This document shows, piece by piece, positions 5,766 through 9,361 of a stretch of DNA of 9,361 bases (position 1 is the stretch's first letter; every line of letters starts with the position of its first letter). Location of the stretch: the NCBI RefSeq assembly GCF_003721225.1, contig NZ_RIZI01000104.1, positions 1 to 9,361 of the forward strand, in the 5' to 3' direction. The stretch is from Acidithiobacillus sulfuriphilus (lineage in GTDB: Bacteria; Pseudomonadota; Gammaproteobacteria; Acidithiobacillales; Acidithiobacillaceae). A program made the position numbers and the translations under genes. Under the pieces are notes generated by a model that did not search any database, was not told where the DNA came from, and saw nothing but the letters and a program-made list of their open reading frames with translations.

Positions 5766-6018
5766 ACACGAAAAGATTCAGACCGCCGTTCTCAGCGGTC
5801 GGAGTGATGCCAATATAGCTTTTGCCGACCTGTTATCCTTGTTGGGTGGGTTGGGATTTTTGCTTCGCGTGAAGGGAGACCATCATGTCCTTACCAAAGA
5901 AGGGGTGGCCGAGATCATCAATCTCCAACCCATAGGACGCATGGTGAAGCCTTACCAAGTGAAACAAGTGCGCGGCATACTAACCAAATACCGCTTGGGG
6001 GTGAATGACGATGAGTAA
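5758..6018 (+). CDS. hicA: HicA-family mRNA interferase toxin
   Basis: An 86-residue HicA toxin, a small dsRBD-like-fold ribonuclease that cleaves mRNA during translation. Family features run in order: GKHEKIQTAVLSGRSDANIA at the N-terminus, FADLLSLLGGLGF, the active-site region RVKGDHHVL (His42 is the likely catalytic residue), and INLQPIGRMVKPYQVKQVRG near the C-terminus. The length is normal for this subfamily. The only start that keeps the conserved GKHEK is a TTG at 5758, with no ribosome site of its own; an upstream 15-codon frame overlaps it. The antitoxin gene follows with an overlap, which is usual for hicAB. The toxin appears intact. Confidence 0.88.
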   Translation: MGKHEKIQTAVLSGRSDANIAFADLLSLLGGLGFLLRVKGDHHVLTKEGVAEIINLQPIGRMVKPYQVKQVRGILTKYRLGVNDDE

Positions 6019-6220
6019 GTACGAGCTGGTCATCTATTGGAGTGACGAGGACGATGCCTTTCTCGTGGAAATCCCAGAACTCCCCGGCTGCATGGCCGAT
6101 GGCGCCACCTATCAAGAGGCCGTAACCAATGCCGAAAGGGTGATTGGCGAATGGATCGAAAGGGCAACGGAGTTGGGGCGCCCTATACCAGAGCCACGCG
6201 GGCGGTTGCTCTATGCATGA
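6011..6220 (+). CDS. hicB: HicB-family antitoxin, short form
   Basis: A 69-residue antitoxin that neutralises HicA by direct binding. SKYELVIYWSDEDDAFLVEI, PELPGCMADGATYQEAVTNA and ELGRPIPEPRGRLLYA are the standard HicB partial-RNase-H-like fold with the PELPG(C)xxxG signature. It lacks the C-terminal helix-turn-helix or ribbon-helix-helix domain of longer HicB proteins, as is common in this short subfamily, so DNA binding and autoregulation are uncertain. The ATG at 6011 is preferred because GGGGGTG lies about 8 bases upstream; an in-frame ATG at 6005 is also possible. It overlaps the toxin gene by 8 bases. Confidence 0.9.
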   Translation: MSKYELVIYWSDEDDAFLVEIPELPGCMADGATYQEAVTNAERVIGEWIERATELGRPIPEPRGRLLYA

Positions 6221-6279
6221 AGTACCCCTTTTGTCCCATATCGCTGCCCTGCCGCCGTTGAAGTCTGTTGGTCGGCAGT

Positions 6280-6300
6280 AGACTGGAAGCGGACATTCAC
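6280..6300 (+). repeat. Dispersed repeat motif, copy 2
   Basis: AGACTGGAAGCGGACATTCA. The first 13 bases are identical to copy 1 at 5643. It sits between the end of hicB and the attC-like site at 6301, so hicAB lies between two direct copies. Confidence 0.65.
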
Positions 6301-6362
6301 CCCTTAATGCTCCAATAAGCGGCGCAGCTATGCTGCGTCCGACTTCATTGACTTGTTAGCTG
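6301..6362 (-). other. attC recombination site of cassette 1
   Basis: This 62-bp imperfect palindrome folds like an integron attC. The apex is CGCAGC-TAT-GCTGCG (6323-6337). Moving outward, CGG/CCG, AAG/CTT and CAAT/ATTG pair, with single unpaired bases all on one arm (6338, 6342, 6346). One-sided extrahelical bases are what integron integrases use to choose the strand. On the minus strand the outer left end is CAGCTAAC, matching the RYYYAAC type. The right core is degenerate (ATTAAGG instead of GTTRRRY). The outer CAGCTAAC is the exact complement of the cassette's own start at 7728-7721. Confidence 0.8.
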
Positions 6363-7727
6363 TATCTATTTCAGTTGCAACCAGTACTGCTTGACCTGCG
6401 TTGAGGAAGCTCCTAATCAGATCAGATAGCACATCACTCTGTTCGCAGTTACTGCCCACCCACCCTCTGTTGACAAAGTTCACAAATTCGGTGTTGGTCA
6501 CGTACCTAGGTGAGTTGTTAAAGCTTATGAGAGCCCCACCCTGTTTTCCTTTAGGTCCGTCATCGCCCAGCAGGAAGTTCATGTACTTGCGCGTTAGGTA
6601 CATGCCAGATATCAATTGCTCAGAAGCAGCCTGAATTCCCTTGTTTGGCACCAGTTTGAAGAAAAAACCATCGGAATTGATTCGGTACTCTTTGTGAGTC
6701 TTAATGGATTCGATCCCACCATGCCTCTCATAAAACTGGTTCATGCGATCGACTTCTTTTTTAAGTTGATTGTCAGGCCGATAATAGTAGCCTTCCTCCT
6801 CATTGTGATCCTTCATGAGCTTATATTGAACCAACACAAAAGAGTGGAACTCTTGGTTATAGTAGATTAAGTCTACTCCAAGTGTTTTCTCTAGATCATT
6901 CTTGTTTGCATAAACCACTTCAAGAATTCGGCTTCCTTGATTGAAGGTAGAAACTCCCATACTATGTAGACTGGCTTTTTCATTCTTCCAATTGAATAAG
7001 TCATGCTGTATTGCTGACTCCTCCTGGATATGACGCTTAGATATTCCTGAGAGGAAGAAGGATGAGCCTCCTGGTTTTGGTGATAACTTTGCTACTTGCT
7101 CTGCGTCATTGTAATCCTGAACTTCATCCAAGTTTGGCGCCCATGCCCTGAAGACATCTTTTCGCAATTGATTAGAACCACTAAAAATATCCAACGCTGC
7201 GCCAAGTGCCTCCCTCTCTTGAAGAAAAACCTCTGCAGCTTCTCCCGTTAAGCGGTACTTGGCGATTGTTACAAGAGAGATTAGACGGTCAATCTCGCCC
7301 ACCTGGTTCGGCCGTAATTTCTTTATAGCCGAGAGCGTTTCATCCCACGTTTTTTCAGGAATACTGCCACCGCGGCCACTGGAGCTCCGCATGAATTGAA
7401 GTTTCGTATTTTCGCCTAACAATTGCTCGATGTCGCGGACTGAAATTGATTCCAACCTGACTAAGTCATAAAATTCGACGCGTGACTTTGCTGTGGCCAC
7501 TCGATTTCCTTTAGTGGCTAGGCATATGTAGTCGATAGTGGTGCCACTAAAAGAAATAAGAACGATTTGACGCTGCCTGATTTCCCAGTCATAGGTGCTC
7601 AATGCATCGGAAAAGGATTGGCTTTCTTTTTCCGCTTGCAGAAAGTCTCCTCTTTTTTCTTCATCAAAGTGGATGATCAATCCATGACTCTTCGGCATGT
7701 GTCTTTATCCCGATTTTTCTCAGCTAA
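6308..7727 (-). mobile_element. Integron-type gene cassette 1
   Basis: About 1420 bp, from the TTAGCTG core at 7727 to the degenerate core at 6308. It contains one gene, read toward its own attC, with 29 bases between border and start codon. The first bases (TTAGCTG) are complementary to the outer end of its attC, as required if the unit once existed as a circle closed at these ends. No integrase gene is in the window. With cassettes reading leftward, an integrase and attI would be expected to the right if this is part of an integron. Confidence 0.7.
6328..7698 (-). CDS. Cassette protein with predicted PD-(D/E)XK nuclease site
   Basis: A 456-residue soluble protein of no family I can name. 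The N-terminal part (about 40-85, RQRQIVLISFSGTTIDYICL, then ATKGNRV) looks like a small beta-barrel and could be a nucleic-acid or modified-base reader; that is speculative. The middle (about 115-230) is helical. Residues 260-293 contain ILEVVYANKNDLEKTLGVDL followed by FVLVQYK: Glu260, Asp276 and Gln291-x-Lys293 fit the E...D...QXK order of Mrr-like PD-(D/E)XK nucleases. The C-terminus (about 360-440) is helical. The ATG at 7698 is 29 bases inside the cassette border with only a weak GGGA upstream. The last residues (ANKSMKSDAA) are encoded by the attC. A restriction-like or anti-phage role is inferred from the site and the neighbours. Confidence 0.75.
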   Translation of the reverse strand: MPKSHGLIIHFDEEKRGDFLQAEKESQSFSDALSTYDWEIRQRQIVLISFSGTTIDYICLATKGNRVATAKSRVEFYDLVRLESISVRDIEQLLGENTKLQFMRSSSGRGGSIPEKTWDETLSAIKKLRPNQVGEIDRLISLVTIAKYRLTGEAAEVFLQEREALGAALDIFSGSNQLRKDVFRAWAPNLDEVQDYNDAEQVAKLSPKPGGSSFFLSGISKRHIQEESAIQHDLFNWKNEKASLHSMGVSTFNQGSRILEVVYANKNDLEKTLGVDLIYYNQEFHSFVLVQYKLMKDHNEEEGYYYRPDNQLKKEVDRMNQFYERHGGIESIKTHKEYRINSDGFFFKLVPNKGIQAASEQLISGMYLTRKYMNFLLGDDGPKGKQGGALISFNNSPRYVTNTEFVNFVNRGWVGSNCEQSDVLSDLIRSFLNAGQAVLVATEIDTANKSMKSDAA

Positions 7728-7782
7728 CGTCTGAATTCACCGGCCTGCGCGGCTTTTCGGTCTGTTCGTCTGAAGTTCGCAT
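7721..7782 (-). other. attC-like site of cassette 2
   Basis: A 62-bp imperfect palindrome with the same length and placement as the site at 6301. On the minus strand the left arm GCGAACTTCAGA and the complement of the right arm GCTAACGTCTGA agree at 9 of 12 positions. The right core is GTTAGCTG (7728-7721). The inner right arm GGTGAATTCAGACGTTAGC resembles usual attC right halves. The inner left arm is poorly matched. The left outer end (ATGCGAAC) does not complement the start of its own cassette (TTATGCC), so this is weaker than the first site. Confidence 0.58.
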
Positions 7783-8296
7783 AGAAGGTTGATGACCTCA
7801 TGGGGGCAATGGCCCATTTGTATTTCGCACCACTCCCTTTGCAGATTGCTTGGTCTACTTGTTTTTGGTTGTACAGGTAACCGTTGCGGCGTGACTCGTA
7901 CTGCTTGTTCCATAGGGGCGCAGTACCAAAAAGCTCGCCGAAACGAGCGATTAGCGCTGCTTCGCAGTCTAGGTAGGCGTCAGGGCTATTTTTTACTCTT
8001 GGGATCGCGATTCTCACCTGGAATGCGAAATCACCTACCAATCCTTCCAATTCTTTCACCCAGGCACGGTGACTGTTGATCCGTTGGCCAAAATTTCCCT
8101 CGCCAATGTAGATAGTGGGCGATTGGCGCCACGGATACTGGATGCAAAAATCGCCGTTCAAGCGAATAACGTAGACCGACCTTTTAAGATCCGCAGGCTT
8201 TAGTCCAACGGCCTCAAGTTTTGGAAGGATATTCTTCTTCCATGTTTCATTTGGCATCCAGTCGATACGTTTCCAATCAAGAGCGACATTTACCAT
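7724..8296 (-). CDS. GIY-YIG-type endonuclease family protein
   Basis: A 190-residue protein with the GIY-YIG nuclease pattern: SVYVI (40-44, in place of GIY), TIYIGEG (61-67, YIG), QRINSH (71-76, with the catalytic-type Arg72 and His76), DCEAALIARFGE (110-121, metal-binding Glu112) and PLWNKQYE (127-134, Asn130). All expected key positions are present, so it should be an active DNA nuclease. The N-terminal 38 residues are a helical extension (RIDWMPNETWKKNILPKLEA). There is no recognisable separate DNA-binding domain. The last 20 or so residues (NFRRTDRKAAQAGEFRR) are encoded by the attC and are probably an accidental tail. A GGA lies 8 bases before the ATG at 8296. It lies upstream of the predicted nuclease cassette, same direction, with a 25-bp gap. 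Confidence 0.75.
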   Translation of the reverse strand: MVNVALDWKRIDWMPNETWKKNILPKLEAVGLKPADLKRSVYVIRLNGDFCIQYPWRQSPTIYIGEGNFGQRINSHRAWVKELEGLVGDFAFQVRIAIPRVKNSPDAYLDCEAALIARFGELFGTAPLWNKQYESRRNGYLYNQKQVDQAICKGSGAKYKWAIAPMRSSTFYANFRRTDRKAAQAGEFRR

Positions 8297-8324
8297 AATG
8301 CATTTCCATGGTTAAGAGGCATAA
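7728..8324 (-). mobile_element. Integron-type gene cassette 2
   Basis: About 597 bp between the core GTTATGCC (8325-8318, minus) and the core GTTAGCTG (7728). It carries one gene reading toward the attC-like site, with 28 bases between border and start codon. Size and layout are typical of a single-gene cassette. The two ends do not show the complementary sequence seen in cassette 1, so the limits are less certain. Confidence 0.5.
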
Positions 8325-8359
8325 CGTAAATTCAACTGCACTGAGGATGCAGCATAACA
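8318..8359 (-). other. Partial attC-like site upstream of cassette 2
   Basis: The minus strand carries two GTTATGC cores 34 bp apart (starting at 8359 and 8325). Between them CTGCA and TGCAG pair around a 7-base loop, followed by TTGAATTTACGTTATGCC, which looks like the right half of an attC. A matching left half further upstream is not evident. It may be a truncated or rearranged attC that still marks the start of cassette 2. The stretch 8330-8486 holds no gene. Confidence 0.35.
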
Positions 8360-8422
8360 TTTCTGGATCTCCCCGGCTAAAGCCAATCTGTGTGTTGATG
8401 CTACACCCACCCAACCTGCATG

Positions 8423-8441
8423 TGAACGACCGCTCCCGCTG
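8423..8441 (-). repeat. Dispersed repeat motif, diverged copy 3
   Basis: On the minus strand CAGCGGGAGCGGTCGTTCA aligns with AGACTGGAAGCGGTCGTTTG at 5643 and AGACTGGAAGCGGACATTCA at 6280. The shared core is GG(A/G)AGCGG(T/A)C(G/A)TT. It lies just past the end of the HEPN toxin gene, as copy 2 lies just past hicB. Confidence 0.5.
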
Positions 8442-8471
8442 TAAAGGGGCCATTTGGGGACACGCGCCCGG

Positions 8472-8488
8472 GATAATAATTCATTATC
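8472..8488 (-). other. AT-rich hairpin at the end of the HEPN gene
   Basis: GATAAT (8472-8477) and ATTATC (8483-8488) pair around a 5-base loop and overlap the stop codon of the HEPN gene. No T run follows, so termination is doubtful. Confidence 0.3.
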
Positions 8489-8831
8489 AGCGAACAACAC
8501 CGGATATTTGTGCCACCAATTCCGGCAGCGCCGTCCGTACTGTATCCCAAACCACGTCGAGATTGATGTCGAAGTAACCATGGGCGATGCGATTGCGCAT
8601 TCCGCGCATGCTTCGCCAAGGTATTTCTGAGTGTTCTTCCGCAAACTCTGGGTATATGTCCATCACTTTAGTTGCGGCCTCACCGATGATGATGAGATTC
8701 ATAATAACGGCTTGCTGAGTGCGCTTATCATTTATGAAATCGATTTTATCCAACCCTTCCACAAAGCTACAAGCGTCAGTCGCCGCTTGTTTTATATGAT
8801 CAAGGTAGTCAGGAAGTCGGCTCTCGCTCAT
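8487..8831 (-). CDS. hepT: HepT-like HEPN-domain toxin (DUF86)
   Basis: A 114-residue all-helical HEPN protein, the toxin (ribonuclease) half of a HEPN/MNT module. RGMRNRIAHGYFDI (76-89) contains the RX4HXY motif: Arg79 and His84 form the predicted RNase site, and Tyr86 is the residue that the MNT partner AMPylates in studied HepT proteins. Other family features are DYLDHIKQAATDACSFVEGL near the N-terminus, and FINDKRTQQAVIMNLIIIGE followed by AATKV. Length and motifs are complete. The ATG overlaps the stop of the upstream MNT gene by 4 bases (ATGA), so the two are coupled. Here the antitoxin gene comes first, whereas in the Shewanella type system the toxin gene is first. Confidence 0.9.
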   Translation of the reverse strand: MSESRLPDYLDHIKQAATDACSFVEGLDKIDFINDKRTQQAVIMNLIIIGEAATKVMDIYPEFAEEHSEIPWRSMRGMRNRIAHGYFDINLDVVWDTVRTALPELVAQISGVVR

Positions 8832-9118
8832 ACCGGTCGCGCCTCCTCAAGCACTTTGGCGCGGAATTTCAGCGGCAAGTCTGCGGGGGTTAGCAGATCG
8901 ACGTGGACGCCAAGCAAAGACTCAAGTTCGCATTGTAAGCCGCCTAGATCGAACAATGTTGCGCCTGGCAGCGCATCAACCAGTAGATCGAGGTCGCTGC
9001 CGTCTTCATCCGTACCACGTATTGCTGAGCCAAACACACGCGGATTCGTTGTGGGAAAGCGGCTTACGGCTTCGCGCACAGCATTGCGATGCAGTTCAAA
9101 CGCGAGCGATGGGCGCAT
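8828..9118 (-). CDS. mntA: MntA-like minimal nucleotidyltransferase antitoxin
   Basis: A 96-residue minimal nucleotidyltransferase that inactivates its HEPN partner by AMPylation. RVFGSAIRGTDEDGSDLDLL (27-46) contains GSX10DXD with Asp42 and Asp44 as metal ligands. The third acidic residue is probably Asp74 in GVHVDLLTPADL. FDLGGLQCELESLLG and the LPLKFRAKVLEEA end are typical of the family. I chose the ATG at 9118, not the in-frame ATG at 9151, because GGAG lies 7 bases before it and MRPS is the common family start. A TATACT upstream (9158-9153, minus) could be a -10 box, but no good -35 goes with it. The module appears intact. Confidence 0.9.
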   Translation of the reverse strand: MRPSLAFELHRNAVREAVSRFPTTNPRVFGSAIRGTDEDGSDLDLLVDALPGATLFDLGGLQCELESLLGVHVDLLTPADLPLKFRAKVLEEARPV

Positions 9119-9279
9119 AGCATCTCTCCGATCCTCAATATAACCAGTCAATAGTATATGGTATTTTCATCTTTTCCACATCCTCCGGCCCGTCCAGTGA
9201 TCCGTGTGCAATCCGCTAGGCCAATCAGTCTCGATGACTGCTTCCGCTGCATTGCTGACGCTCAAGAGGCGATGTAATT
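9119..9279. other. Intergenic stretch, no gene seen
   Basis: I see no supported gene. The minus strand has AT-rich sequence before mntA with a weak dyad (ATAACCA at 9140-9146 against TGGTAT at 9159-9164), and a GGAAGCAGTCATC near 9231-9243 that vaguely resembles the dispersed repeat motif. No convincing attC fold was found. Confidence 0.5.
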
Positions 9280-9360
9280 CTAAATCGCATTAGAAATAGA
9301 GTTAATTATGTACTCCCATCCGGCGATGGATTTCACCCGCGCATGGTCCGCCTCAAGGGC
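9280..9360 (-). CDS. C-terminus of a gene entering from the right edge
   Basis: The minus-strand frame runs from the window edge to a TAG at 9280-9282 and reads ALEADHARVKSIAGWEYIIN followed by SISNAI. Only 26 residues are visible. They have a normal protein composition and an amphipathic look, but are too few to assign a family. The orientation matches the HEPN/MNT pair and both cassettes. Confidence 0.4.
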   Translation of the reverse strand, partial: ALEADHARVKSIAGWEYIINSISNAI

Positions 9361-9361
9361 A

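Noticed and set aside
1..9361. CRISPR array, tRNA or rRNA genes
   Set aside because: No regularly spaced direct repeats with spacers, and no tRNA or rRNA signature sequences were seen. The only tandem repeats are the 15-bp pair near 146 and the coding repeat at 4147-4271.

Overview
The window looks like accessory DNA from a moderately GC-rich pseudomonadote, probably a gamma- or betaproteobacterium. This is inferred from codon use and gene content (a CopB-type copper ATPase, Met/Gly/Tyr-rich periplasmic proteins, IS5-family debris, integron-type cassettes, several toxin-antitoxin modules). Nothing here identifies a species, and no rRNA, tRNA or integrase gene is visible.

Left part (1-1170, mostly minus strand). 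There are two overlapping small genes at the edge (a membrane-protein N-terminus and an 82-residue helical, possibly DNA-binding protein), two doubtful small reading frames, and the C-terminal stub of an IS5-family transposase abutting the end of the copper ATPase gene.

Metal-resistance part (1174-4596). A CopB-type (CPH motif) P1B ATPase is read leftward and broken by a single-base frameshift just after the TGES motif. It is divergent from two rightward genes: a signal-peptide/TM/SHOCT protein and a Spy/CpxP-like periplasmic protein. Both rightward genes carry glycine/tyrosine/methionine-rich segments that suit periplasmic copper binding. The 174-bp divergent region holds candidate promoters and a small palindrome. 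The likely joint role is copper (or silver) efflux plus periplasmic metal handling and envelope stress response.

Scar region (4597-5717). Several hairpins, the detached tail of a second SHOCT gene, one unrecognised 86-residue gene and a probable gene remnant.

Toxin-antitoxin and cassette region (5718-9361). A hicAB module (plus strand) is preceded by a 15-codon leader frame and bracketed by a 13-bp direct repeat. Then come two minus-strand gene cassettes with attC-like sites at 6301-6362 and 7721-7782. The first cassette encodes a 456-residue protein of no family I recognise, with a predicted PD-(D/E)XK (Mrr-like, QXK) nuclease site. The second encodes a GIY-YIG-type nuclease. The cassette start (GTTAGCTG at 7728-7721, minus) is exactly complementary to the outer end of the downstream attC (CAGCTAAC at 6362-6355, minus), which is the expected signature of a circularisable cassette. 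Farther right are a HEPN/MNT (hepT/mntA-like) module and the end of another gene. The two adjacent nuclease cassettes between two toxin-antitoxin modules are the best candidate for an undescribed defence-type system, but that function is inference.
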